Assembly (NCBI GenBank): GCA_014843695.1
Contig: CM026400.1
Span: forward strand, 38,373,805-38,437,804
DNA from: Archivesica marissinica
Taxonomy: Eukaryota > Mollusca > Bivalvia > Venerida > Vesicomyidae
Direction of reading: 5' to 3'
Length of the DNA: 64,000 nt
The notes beneath the pieces are model-generated. The model was not told the origin of the DNA. It searched no databases and saw only the letters and a list, made by a program, of their open reading frames with translations. Both the position numbers and the translations under genes were made by a program. Below, piece after piece: positions 21,498 to 32,339 of the stretch (the stretch's first letter is position 1; every line of letters begins with the position of its first letter).

Positions 21498-22407
21498 CAG
21501 TATTCCTCATCTAAAACCAGTTATGATATCTAATTTAGCGGTTGGTAAAATGATCTTCATGTAGGAATTCTAACGAATTTTTAATAACAAAAACCAAAGC
21601 ACGACCGCAACTTCAACGTATGACAATATGCCATGTCACAACATAGTTCCTATATTTATTACGCTAACGTCGGAAAGAACGCAGTCGGCGCAGTCGGTGT
21701 ATAGCCGTCCAATGCAGTTATATATCGTTTTACGCGGAACGGTTATTGTTTTTGGCTGCGTGTGTCTTGGTGTTAGCAGGGTAACTCAAAAAGTTGTGTG
21801 TGAAATTTGATTAAACTGTGTGGTTATATAGATGGTTGGCTCAAGAGGAAGACATTGTATTTGGGCAGAAACCGGTCCAATGTGCATGTACACATCGGGG
21901 ATTTGCATCACTCCGCGTGCTATTCTCTATGCTTGTATTTGAACAAAAAAACAACAACAAACGATTCTTGCGTATTAATATGTAAAGTAGCACATGCCGG
22001 AGATTACCGAATATTTGAGAATCCGGAAACGTCCGTTATGCTGAAATGCAATCACAATCAAGACTAAAATCTTGTAGTAAAATATGTTTGTCCATATTAA
22101 GAAGTCATAACTTATTGATTCTTTAAAGATGCATAACTTGTCACCCGCAAATATATGTTATCATATCTATTCTAAGTTTATAAAAAACGAACATATGCGA
22201 CTTCGGTATTTTCCGGCTTAGATACGACGTATACCGAGGGCGCGCCATGTTGTAAATGACGGCAAAGTAATCTAAATAAAGTGAATATTTGATATCAATA
22301 TGTTGCTGTGCAACAAAGTAACCACACGCAACACTCTTAGTGCTTTGCTATCTATATATTTCCAGTGATCTTCTCGTCTTAAAAAATAATATTGTGATAT
22401 CTTTTAG

Positions 22408-22506
22408 CTGTATGTTTTGGTTCAACTTCCTGTCCCAACGGAGGCAAGTGTGCATCACCAGATAGGTGCACATGCCCCACCGGATTTTCTCCAAACAGAT
22501 GTAATG
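22408..22506 (+). CDS. Exon 2: EGF-like module
   Basis: atcttttag acceptor and aatg/gtaagt donor, phase 1-1. Encodes VCFGSTSCPNGGKC then ASPDRCTCPTGFSPNRCN: a compact six-Cys EGF with C-x-NGG-x-C and C-x-C-x(2)-GF. Type and position match the short EGF that precedes the calcium-binding EGFs in nephronectin/EGFL6-type proteins. It lacks the DxNE start, so calcium binding is not expected. Confidence 0.85.
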
Positions 22507-22539
22507 GTAAGTAGCCACGAAAGAGAGGCTATTTGTGTT

Positions 22540-23600
22540 CATTAGTGTAAGATTGGAATTTATTTCATCGAGTGATCACCGAAGTTTGTATTTTCACATA
22601 TGTCGGAGATCACGAAATAAAATAAAGTCCTAATCTATTATATATTATAATTGTTATATAGTGTGTTTATTAGACTAGTGTAAGATTGGAATTTATTTCA
22701 GCGAGTGATCACCGAAATATTTCCAGATATTTCGGTGATCGCATGATGAAATACAATCATAACTTACACTAGTAAACACAAACACTCATTATTTTACGGG
22801 TTCCAATGAACTTTGCTAATATACTTGTTATCCAATTTATTCACTTTAACTGCCCCTGCCGGGAACGTTATTTCACTACAATTCACAACAGCACAACAAC
22901 TTATGTTAGTTCGCAATAAGAAATAGGTCCTGTATAATTATGTCGCATATTGTTTTATAACTAATTGTACACGATTGCCAGAAAATAACTAAAGTGCATC
23001 CATCATTGTCAGAACATAGCAATAATTCAAAAGAACATCCTATCTTACACTAGTAAACACAAACTCTGTTTTTTAATACTTTATTTATTTTACAACGATT
23101 GCGAAGCAAGTTTTAACAACTTATATTAATCACACTCGTTGGCAAGCGTATAGGTGGTCATTCATGTGGGAGGAAACCGGAGTACCCGGAGAAAACCCAT
23201 ATGTCCGATCACAAAACAAACTCTAAATATCTTTATTGATTTCCAATGCATTTTGCTAGTATATTTGTTATCCAATTGTATTCACTACAATTCACAACAG
23301 CACACCAACTTATGTTAGTGTGAACGTTCGCAATAAGAAATAGGTCCTGTATAAGTATGTCCCATACTGTTTTATAACTAACTGTACACGATTGTCAGAA
23401 AAAAAGTATATCCAGCCTCGGAGGAATACGAAACACCAGCAGTGGTTAAGAAAATGCCACCTTCCACTGTTTCAAAACGATGAAATATAACACCTCCTTT
23501 CGCTGCGAAAACTGCATCATTCACGGGAAAGCATAGCAGAATATGTATAATACATTATAAAAGGACATTTCACGAACATATAACATTCATATCATCTTAT
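22540..23600. mobile_element. Element family M7, duplicated and rearranged
   Basis: Ends carry agtgtaagattggaatttat and tcttacactagtaaacac in inverted orientation. A near-palindromic segment (22677-22778, gtgatcaccgaaatat / atatttcggtgatcg) repeats the left end. The body (cacaacagcacaacaactta, gcaataagaaataggtcctg) occurs at 22795-23040 and again at 23225-23600; the second copy is split by a SINE. Another copy is at 49508-49965. Confidence 0.65.
23068..23215 (-). mobile_element. SINE family A, truncated, 9-bp TSD
   Basis: Tail and core block present, head missing. ACAAACTCT flanks at 23059-23067 and 23216-23224. Inserted into the second M7 copy. Confidence 0.85.
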
Positions 23601-23935
23601 TTAATACATTTCATTACAGATCTGTATGCACTGGGTTGATGTATAATAATCTGGTATAAAATACACTAAATGACAATATGAAACTATTTATATTGTATGC
23701 TTATTAGTTGGCTCCTAAGATTATAAAACATCAGATGACCGATTAGGACTTTTGTTGAGTTAATAGTTAGTGTTCCACTGTTTTTTCTTCTTGTTTTAAA
23801 AACGTAATAATAACAGATTTATTTACTTATCTGTATATATATTATGCTAATAATACTATGAAATTATGAGGAATAAAAAACAATAATAAATAAATAAAAA
23901 CATAACAGAGTTATTGCTTGTATTAATCAGTTTAA

Positions 23936-24448
23936 AGCGAAACTACATTAGTGAAAACGCAAATTTCTACAGAATGAAATTTCCTATTATATGGCATATT
24001 CCCCTGCCCCCCCCCAAATATTTGTCTCAAAAACTGAGTATTTCAACTACAAACAAACGTCGTATTATATACGTGGTTTGTTGACATAACAAAATAATAT
24101 ACATAATGTCGACATCCATGCTGAGTACAACACGTGTATCTTGAATAACTCGATTTATGGTACATATTTACTCACATTTGTGCCTATGTATATTTATTTG
24201 TAGAATAATCTTAGTTGAATTATCTCTAGACGATACAGTATCACGCGTTAAGTATTGACTCAAATAACAAACAAACGTCAATTCAGTGGCGTGGATGACA
24301 GTTATATGAAATCCTACTTTCACTTTTGAAAGTTTGTTGACCACAAAAGCACCGTTTATTGATTCAATGTATTCAGAAGAATGTGTAGTAGCAATGCATG
24401 TATACGTTAATAAATGCATGTTTGGGTTTTTTGCGATGTAATGTCACT
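23936..24448. mobile_element. MITE family M4 (TTAA target), copy 2
   Basis: TTAA at 23932-23935 and 24449-24452; inverted ends agcgaaactacatt and gatgtaatgtcact; the body aligns with 17109-17587. A short M4 fragment also lies at about 37350-37395 (gcgatattacatcgc). Confidence 0.8.
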
Positions 24449-24785
24449 TTAATATGACACACAGTGACATGTATAAGCATCCTTCATAGCTACCAGAAAC
24501 CTTTTTGGTACAGGTAATATACGTTCCCGGTTACAAATTATCCATTAAAGACACACCGACCTACTTTCAAATCTCACAAAAGGCACGCAATGATAATGTT
24601 ACGTCTTCGGTATAGGTTTAACTGTAGTGTTGACTGACAATGAAATGCTTGGATTTTCTCACTTTGCATACGAACAATATTGCACCCCCCCTACACGCCC
24701 CCATCTAGATCGTGTCTTTATACGATAACATGTAAAGTCACCAGCTAAACATGTGTCCCTTGCAAAATTTAACTGATTTATGGAG

Positions 24786-25047
24786 GATTTTTTTTTATAC
24801 TTTATTTATTTTACAATGATTGCGATTGCAAAGCAAGTTTTAACAACTTATATTAATCACTCTCGTTGGCTCGGATGAAAGCGTATATATGGTCATTCAT
24901 GTGGGAGGAAACCGGAGTAGTCGGAGAAAACCCACCTGTCCGATCTGGCGACCACCGTACCATCTCACATACTTCCCTGTCCGAGGATCGAACCCGGGTC
25001 GCATTGGTGAGAAGCGAGCGCGCTAACCACTGCGCTAATCGGACAGC
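24786..25047 (-). mobile_element. SINE family A, full length
   Basis: Complete minus-strand head (gtccgattagcgcagtggtt), B box, core and tail. It ends less than 100 bp before exon 3. Confidence 0.9.
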
Positions 25048-25134
25048 CTATTGAGAATTCGAACACGAAGTATTTTCAGCCTATGTATTTATTGGCTGAA
25101 CAAAATAATTACCATTCATTGTGTTTATATATAG

Positions 25135-25257
25135 ATATCAATGAATGTGCCAGCAGTACACACGGGTGTAAACACAATTGTGTAAACACACATGGTTCCT
25201 ATCGCTGCACATGCAGGACCGGCTACACGCTCAACACGGATCTCAAATCGTGCATCG
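25135..25257 (+). CDS. Exon 3: calcium-binding EGF
   Basis: atatatag acceptor, phase 1-1, exactly 123 bp (41 codons). Begins DINEC, continues [18 protein letters not shown] and RCTCRTGY, ends SCIG. The C-x-N-x(4)-Y-x-C-x-C Asx-hydroxylation motif and the DxNE calcium ligand are present. The 123-bp length is the same as the repeat unit of the large array in exon 17. Confidence 0.92.
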
Positions 25258-25299
25258 GTATGTATACACATATGTACGTTGGTATATGTCAGTATTAAG

Positions 25300-25400
25300 T
25301 GCACACATGCGTCAATGTAAATGTCTAAACACACATGGTTTCTATCACTGCACATGCAGGACCGGCTACACACTCAACACGGATCTCAAGCCATGCATCG
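25300..25400 (+). pseudogene. Truncated duplicate of EGF exon 3
   Basis: The segment matching 25179-25275 recurs 143 bp downstream: [20 protein letters not shown] then DLKPCIG with the same donor context ggtatgtatacacatatgtac. The first half, including the acceptor and DINEC start, is gone, so it should not be spliced as an EGF module. Confidence 0.8.
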
Positions 25401-25419
25401 GTATGTATACACATATGTA

Positions 25420-25611
25420 CAGTCAACATCCGTTATGTCGAATTCCGTCGGACCGAACAAAATACTTCGACATAACCGAAGTTTGAACGAACTTCTATAT
25501 AAACGGAGCTAGTATATGTAAAATGATAATGTCTGAAACGGGACTTTGATCCGACTTCGAGATAACCGGAGAATTCGACATAACCGACTTTGACATAGCG
25601 GATATAGACTA
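25420..25611. mobile_element. MITE family M2, TA target
   Basis: Starts cagtcaacatccgttatgtc and ends gacatagcggatatagacta with TA on both sides. The body (acgggactttgatccga, gacataaccgactttgacat) matches 63363-63566 in the opposite orientation. Confidence 0.8.
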
Positions 25612-25715
25612 TACGTTGATATTACATTGTTATTAATTAAGTGAATTCATATTGGCCTTGTCTTCGGCCTCGGTCCACTATTACTGGCTTCGTCCACAAG
25701 ACACACATTTTATTT

Positions 25716-25766
25716 TTGTCCTATGGTCATATAGTAAACATTATCTACTATATGACCATAGGACAA
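25716..25766. repeat. Perfect 21-bp hairpin, 9-bp loop
   Basis: The arm from 25716 (ttgtcctatggtcatatagt and one more base) is exactly complementary to 25746-25766, around loop aacattatc. It is a possible cruciform or intronic hairpin. Confidence 0.93.
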
Positions 25767-25943
25767 CAAAGTATGTGCATTGTGCATGCAGCTTCATCCC
25801 AATATTGAATAACAATAGCGGTAACAAGGCTCACCTTCATGGCCACTCATTACTACCTGGTAAATGTAGATCTACTTTCTGTTTTGTTGTGAACCAGCCA
25901 GACGACAGTTTGCACGGTTGACGTGTGAAGTTCTGAACTGTGA

Positions 25944-26049
25944 GAATTGCAAACGGTAGGCTTATCACATCTATAATTTAATCCAATCTAAATAGCTGTG
26001 ACTAAATAAAGATCTATTATAGATGTGATAAGCCTAACGTTTGCAATTC
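25944..26049. repeat. 34-bp inverted repeat abutting the 30-bp minisatellite
   Basis: gcaaacggtaggcttatcac at 25949 is mirrored at 26016-26049 with one mismatch; the loop is about 38 bp. The first minisatellite units start directly after the right arm. Confidence 0.88.
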
Positions 26050-28235
26050 AACATGCTTGTAGAATCAATCCACCAGTTGAATATGCTTGTAGGCTAAATC
26101 CACCCGTTGAATATGCTTGTAGGATCAATCCACCCGTTGAATATGCTAGTAGACTCAATCCACCCGTTGAATATGCTATTAGACTCAATCCACCCATTGA
26201 ATATGCTAGTAGACTCAATCCACCCGTTGAATATGCTAGTAGGCTCAATCCACCCGTTGAATATGCATGTAGGTTCAATCCACCCGTTGACTATGCTAGT
26301 AGGCTCAATCCACCCGTTGAATATGCTAGTAGACTCAATCCACCCGTTGAATATGCTAGTAGGCTCAATCCACCCGTTGAATATGCATGTAGGTTCAATC
26401 CACCCGTTGAATATGCAAGTAGGCTCAATCCACCCGTTGAATATGCATGTAGGTTCAATCCACCCGTTGAATATGCATGTAGGATCAATCCACCCGTTGA
26501 ATATGCTAGTAGACTCAATCCACCCGTTGAATATGCTAGTAGGCTCAATCCACCCGTTGAATATGCATATAGGTTCAATCCACCCGTTGAATATGCTAGT
26601 AGGCTCAATCCACCCGTTGAATATGCATGTAGGTTCAATCCACCCGTTGAATATGCAGGTAGGTTCAATCCACCCGTTGAATATGCTAGTAGGTTCAATC
26701 CACCCGTTGAATATGCTAATAGGTTCAATCCACCCGTTGACTATGCTAGTAGGCTCAATCCACCCGTTGAATATGCTAGTAGACCCAATCCACCCGTTTA
26801 CAATGCTAGTAGGCTCAATCCACCAGTTGAATATGCTATTAGGCTCAATCCACCCGTTGAATATGCTAGTATGCTCAATCCACCCGTTGAATATGCTAGT
26901 TGAATATGCTAGTAGGCTCAACCCACCCATTGAATATGCCAGTAGGCTCTATCCACCCGTTGAATATGCTAGTAGGCTCAATCCACCCGTTGAATATGCA
27001 TGTATGTTCAATCCATCCGTTGAATATGCTAGTAGGCTCAATCCACCCGTTGAATATGCTAGTAGGCTCAACCCACCCGTTGAATATGCTAGTAGACTCT
27101 ATCCACCCGTTGAATATGCTAGTACACTCAATCCACCCGTTGAATATGCTAGTAGGCTCAATCCACCCGTTGAATATGCTAGTAGGTTCAATCCACCCGT
27201 TGAATGTGCATGTAGGATCAATCCACCCGTTCAATATGCTAGTAGGTTCAATCCACCCGTTGAATATGCATGTAGACTCAATCCACCCGTTGAATATGCT
27301 AGTAGACTCAATCCACCCGTTGAATATGCTAGTAGGCTCAATCCACCCGTTGACTATGCTAGTAGGCTTAATCCACCCGTTGAACATGCTTGTAGGACCA
27401 ATCCACCCGTTGAATATGCTAGTAGACTCAATCCACCCGTTGAATATGCTAGTAGGCTCAATCCACCCATTGAATATGCTTGTAGGCTCAATCCACCCTT
27501 TGAATATGCTTGTAGGATCAATCCACCCGTTGAATATGCTTGTAGGATCAATCAACCCGTTGAATATGCTTGTAGACTCAATCCACCCGTTTAATATGCT
27601 TGTATACTCAATCCACCCGTTGAATATGCTTATAGGATCAATCCACCCGTTGAATATGCTTGTATGATCAATCCACCCGTTGAATATGCTAATATACTAT
27701 ATCCACCCGTTGAATATGCTAGTAGGATCAATCCACCCGTTGAATATGCTTGCAGGATCAATCCACCCGTTGAATATACTTGTAGGATCAATCCACCCGT
27801 TGAATATGCTTGCAGGATCAATCCACCCGTTGAATATACTTGTAGGATCAATCCACCCGTTGAATATGCTAGTAGGCCCAATCCACCCGTTGAATATGCT
27901 AGTAGGTTCAATCCACCCGTTGAATATGCTAGTAGGCCCAATCCACCCGTTGAATATGCTAGTAGGATCAATCCACCCGTTGAATATGCTAGTAGGCTCA
28001 ATCCACCCGTTGAATATGCTAGTAGATTCAATCCACCCGTTGAATATGCTAGTAGACTCTATCCACCCGTTGAATATGCTAGTAGACTCTATCCACCCGT
28101 TGAATATGTTAGTAGACTCTATCCACCCGTTGAATATGCTAGTAGACTCTATCCACCCGTTGAATATGCTAGTAGACTCTATCCACCCGTTGAATATGCT
28201 AGTATACTCAATCCACCCATTGAATATGCTAATGT
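26050..28235. repeat. 30-bp minisatellite, about 73 copies (intron 3)
   Basis: Unit ctcaatccacccgttgaata plus tgctagtagg, with variants at the gctagt/gcatgt/gcttgt and ggctc/gactc/ggatc positions. A 13-bp insertion near 26899 shifts the register once. Because 30 is a multiple of 3, frames remain open for hundreds of codons on both strands, but no splice signals or start context support coding. Confidence 0.97.
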
Positions 28236-28287
28236 CGCGTTGGACCAGTACCTAAGCACCTTGAACCAAATATTGTTGCAGAATTTC

Positions 28288-28447
28288 AACTACGTAAATA
28301 GATTGACCTGGCCATTTCTGGATTCCAGCTCAAGTCTGTATTTCTATGCGCACACCAGCTTGGAACTAGTTAGCTGAAAACAATTGGACATTTTTAATAC
28401 CTATAATACGAATACAGGAGCAGTAATTCTTATCACATAAATTCCCA
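28288..28447. repeat. Dispersed repeat E, copy 1
   Basis: gtaaatagattgacctggcc, tctgtatttctatgcgcaca and aattggacatttttaatacc match 45525-45693 with few differences. Confidence 0.8.
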
Positions 28448-28478
28448 TTTGTCCAGAAAAATAAAATATTGTTTACAG

Positions 28479-28601
28479 ATGTGAACGAATGTCATACACA
28501 TAATGGCGGATGCGACCAAACGTGTATTAACTCAGTGGGATCTTACTCGTGTGACTGCAGATCCGGGTACCAACTGAACTCAAACGGGAAGACATGTTCA
28601 G
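28479..28601 (+). CDS. Exon 4: calcium-binding EGF
   Basis: tgtttacag acceptor, cag/gtaatc donor, 123 bp, phase 1-1. DVNEC start, HTHNGGCDQTCINSVGSY, SCDCRSGY and a final TCSG. The Asx-hydroxylation motif (C-I-N-x4-Y-x-C-x-C) is complete. The following intron (28602-29308) shows no other feature. Confidence 0.92.
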
Positions 28602-29308
28602 GTAATCTATTTCATTTACCAATAGGAATGAGGTAACCATACAAGCAGATTGCTTTCTCCTCAATCCTACATGTATGTACATAATATTTATACTTGATTC
28701 TGTTTATTCAAAGAAATAAATACTGTTTAAACTAATCTATTTCATTTAACCAAATAACTTTATCATTGAGCCACCGCCATCTTTGAACTGTGCATATTTA
28801 TTTTGAGAATGTTGAATTATCACAATTATTGGCGAACAAAATTATTGTCAACGTCGTAATACGAAATACTAACCATTGAGCACGTCCTATATGCATTTAA
28901 TGTAAAACCACACGTTATTTAAAATTGTATGATACAGGTACGTGTGGGTAGATGTTGTTGCAAAGAGTCTGTAATATGTCATTCTCTGTCTAAACAGTTT
29001 TGACATCATAATTAAATAATACCTACCTTATCACCTACTGTACTTATCCGATTACATGGTGTGTCCATTAACACCTGCCATGGATGCAACCACAACATAA
29101 TTTATTTACACATCCTGGAGCGATTTCTTTTGTATTGGAAGGTGTTATGATGGTTAAAGTATCTGATTTATGAGTTTATTTCATTTTTTGCAAATATAAT
29201 ATTTTTCCCGAGCGAATATTCGAATATTCGCATATTCGTTGACATCCCTAATTTAAATATAAAATGTCAAATTGTTGACTAGTACCACTCGTCAGTTTGT
29301 CTTTTCAG

Positions 29309-29431
29309 ATATCAATGAGTGCAGTATTGGTACTTCCGGTTGTGCGCATGGGTGTACCAACATCGTGGGCTCCTACACATGTTCCTGTAATACCGGTTTT
29401 GTGCTGGGTGTTGATGGGAAATCGTGCGAAG
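29309..29431 (+). CDS. Exon 5: calcium-binding EGF
   Basis: cttttcag acceptor, gaag/gtagct donor, 123 bp, phase 1-1. DINEC, SIGTSGCAHGCTNIVGSY, TCSCNTGF, ending SCEG. Six cysteines and calcium ligands intact. Confidence 0.92.
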
Positions 29432-29543
29432 GTAGCTGTTGTAATTCAGAACGTATCTCGACATTTCGCTGTAGTATTTAATAAATTAAGCATGTGAAAC
29501 ACTGCTGCAGACGTCAATGCATTATACCGTTCGAGTTATAATA

Positions 29544-29760
29544 TACTAGAGGACATAGAAAACGCTCACCTACATTATATGATTATTATTACATGAAAAC
29601 GAAATACGAAGGATTCCATCAAAGATATATCACATATTTATTACAAAACACAAACTGAAAAACTAAAATTATTCCAATATGTTTAAAACTATGTATTTAT
29701 ATCGTTATCGTTTTTCATGTAAAACACACTTATCCGAAGCGTTTTCTATATCCTCTAGTA
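29544..29760. mobile_element. MITE family M1, TA target, copy 1
   Basis: Ends tactagaggacatagaaaac and gttttctatatcctctagta are inverted; TA lies on each side. The interior matches 44480-44696 over its whole length. Confidence 0.85.
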
Positions 29761-29917
29761 TAAGCACTGTAAATAACCACGACAATGTCGAACCGAAATA
29801 CACACTATGCTATGCTATACGTACCGGCGGAATAAGGGTATGCAATGAGAATGTACGCTTATTTTAAGAAGATATACGTCTTGCCAATGGGTAGCTGTCC
29901 CCTAATATGTATTTCAG

Positions 29918-30040
29918 ATATTGACGAATGTACGGATGGTTCCGCTGTATGTGAGGCATACTGCAACAACTCCCCGGGAACGTACAGCTGTTCCTGTGAA
30001 ACAGGGTATATACTCAGTACTGATGGTTACAGGTGTCTAG
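29918..30040 (+). CDS. Exon 6: calcium-binding EGF
   Basis: tgtatttcag acceptor and ctag/gtgagt donor, 123 bp, phase 1-1. DIDEC, TDGSAVCEAYCNNSPGTY, SCSCETGY, RCLG. A family C SINE begins within about ten bases of the donor. Confidence 0.92.
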   Translation: MLTNVRMVPLYVRHTATTPRERTAVPVKQGIYSVLMVTGV

Positions 30041-30045
30041 GTGAG

Positions 30046-30338
30046 TGTGTGTTTTACGTTTATTTATCATCTCTACCGGTTGCCCATATGAGCGACGCCT
30101 CCTGAAGAGGTTAGTCATTTTAGATTGTGGAGGATAGTGCAATGATACAGACAGAGACCCATTCCAGAATCTCCTCTGTTTCTTTTACGTGCACGATGTA
30201 AAGCACCGACACGAGACCTCGGTTTAAATGTCCCATCTGAAAGACTATTAATTTTATTAGGGTCAGACGGTGGATCGAACCTGCGATCCCTGGATTACCA
30301 GTCCAGTGTGTTACCCAATGTACTACAGATCCGTCTGC
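30046..30338 (-). mobile_element. SINE family C, near full length, next to a splice donor
   Basis: Minus-strand head (gtagtacattgggtaacaca-like, ggttcgatccaccg) and complete body; the tail end lies immediately after the exon 6 donor. Confidence 0.85.
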
Positions 30339-30349
30339 GAAACGGCAGT

Positions 30350-30380
<31 letters not shown>

Positions 30381-30404
30381 AAAATAACATGGTCTCTGCG
30401 AAAC

Positions 30405-30590
30405 AGCGTACACTATAAGACACGCCTTTTATCGCGACTAATGCTGCCTAACACTGCCAATGCGCATGCCCGTAACGTCGAGTGCACATGTCAGCTGCAT
30501 ATCATTAGTTATGAACACTCATACGAAATTGTATACAATCAGGACACATGCGTTCATCGAAGGAAATGCAATACATAATTATGTCAATAT
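30405..30590. repeat. Dispersed repeat F, copy 1
   Basis: taagacacgccttttatcgc, aatgcgcat, gtcagctgcatatcattagt and gttcatcgaaggaaatgcaa match 37590-37790. Confidence 0.7.
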
Positions 30591-30614
30591 CTCTTAATCC
30601 ACTTGTCTTGATAG

Positions 30615-30735
30615 TTGTATTGTATGTATGTTATATGTACAGATGTTATATGTACAGATGTTATATGTACATATGTTATATGTCATGTTTATCTTGATAG
30701 TTCCATTGTATGGATGTTATATGTACAGATGCCAT
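30615..30735. repeat. Short tandem repeat of atgttatatgtacag
   Basis: 15-bp units with a larger duplicated block around cttgatagtt; about five units. Confidence 0.8.
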
Positions 30736-30964
30736 GTTGATCTTGATAAATAAAATATGTTTAAACCAATATTTCCTAAGGAATGGACACTCATCAGTCA
30801 ATTTACCTCCATTGATACGTGGCGCGAAATGCGACTATATCCGGACTAAACAAGGAAAGCATACATCTATACAAGCACAGATGTTTGAAACATGCACAGA
30901 AATACCCCCCTCAAACAAAGGTTTTCTCCAAAACACAGCATTTCCGTGATGCTGAAAAAGTGTA

Positions 30965-31142
30965 CAGTCAAACCTGTGTTAGTGGTCACCTCCATTAAGC
31001 AGCCAACCTGTATTAAACAGCCAGTTTCAAGATTCCAAATATGTTGATTTACTATACATTTGACCTGTATTAAGCAGTCACCTGTGCTAAGCAGCCACTT
31101 TCTCTCACTCCCTTGGCTGGCTGCTTAAGACAGGTTTGACTG
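30965..31142. mobile_element. MITE family M3, TA target
   Basis: Starts cagtcaaacctgtgttagtg and ends ttaagacaggtttgactg, with TA at both sides; multiple aagcagcca motifs inside. Confidence 0.82.
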
Positions 31143-31617
31143 TACTTGTAAACGTTACCACTGTTTTACCGTATGGAAGGTATTAGTTTGGACAACTTAC
31201 AACCCACTAGGGGACAGACCACTTGGAGACACCACTGGACGGCTGTACTAGGCCACGAAGCCCCCTAGCTAAACAGAATCCTTTATGGGTCGGTATGGAA
31301 TGGTTCACAATGCCCAAATGCGCTATAATATATTGTCTCACTTTTAGACAAATGAATTGTGTTGGTGATTGATGCATTCAAGGCAAGCAAGAAACGATTA
31401 TAACATACAAGAACAACTAAGCAAAGAATGAATGTATTACATTAGCTTTGGATTACGCTGGGCGTTATCCAGACGCCGTTGCTTTGGTTGTATGCATTTC
31501 AATGCATTAATACATTTGTTTTGATCAATTGCGATACGATGCCGCGGCACGACGCAGCTCCGGAATGGGGAAAAGGTATTACTTTAAACAGTGTTTTGTA
31601 CATTTTTTACAATGTAG

Positions 31618-31749
31618 ATATAGACGAATGTGCGGTTAGCAACGGCAACTGTGATCAGATATGTATCAATGAAGATGGATGGTATACGTGTGACTGCTAC
31701 CCGGGATACCAAATGACTGCCGGCAATTCAAACGCATCCGGCTGCATCG
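31618..31749 (+). CDS. Exon 7: calcium-binding EGF, three residues longer
   Basis: acaatgtag acceptor and atcg/gtaggc donor, 132 bp, phase 1-1. DIDEC, AVSNGNCDQICINEDGWY, TCDCYPGY, then a longer last loop with two potential N-glycosylation sites (NSN-x, NAS) before GCIG. Confidence 0.92.
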
Positions 31750-32339
31750 GTAGGCGTAATTAACTGTTCGGTTTTATTATATCAGCAATCAATTGGGTGT
31801 GATCGGTGGTTCCCCGTATTAAACATTAGCTAGTTTTATTAGATATATGAATTTAGATAAATGTGTAATGTATGCTCACACGAAAAAGAAAGTGTGCACT
31901 TTGTAAGAGGGACAATTTTATACTTATATATAGAAGCAATAAATAAGCAAATTTAGTATCAAAATGTGCAAACATCTATTGGCTAAACAATGTTGTGCTT
32001 TTAATTGAAATTTGATAATTATCAGAACACTGTTTTACGTGTGAATATAAGTATATAATTTCCCCTCTAACCAAGAGCATACTTTCTTTTTCGTGTGAGT
32101 ATATATTTAGTTGGTAAAGATCGTTACATAAAACGCTATGCATGAAAGAAATTGGGCTTCGTCGGGGGTTACCCGTAATACATATAAAGTATTTTCATTG
32201 GATAATTTTGTAATATTTATTGAGCGTGATAGAGCTACGGATTTAGAAATATATTCATAATGACCGATTAAAAGATCTAACTTAAAGTCGGTTAACGGTT
32301 GGTATATTGGGTAAAATAAAGACTATAAATAGTTCAAAT
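31750..32339. other. AT-rich intron, nothing recognised
   Basis: No repeat or coding signal was seen apart from a weak inverted similarity around cacacgaaaaagaaagt (31878) and actttctttttcgtgtga (32079). Confidence 0.4.

Noticed and set aside
26025..28377. Long open frames (up to ~495 codons) repeating NPPVEYAS / SIHPLNMLV / FNGWIEPTS on both strands
   Set aside because: They are a by-product of a 30-bp repeat whose length is a multiple of three and which lacks stops in several frames. They have no splice signals, no start context and no Cys or domain pattern, and lie wholly within intron 3.
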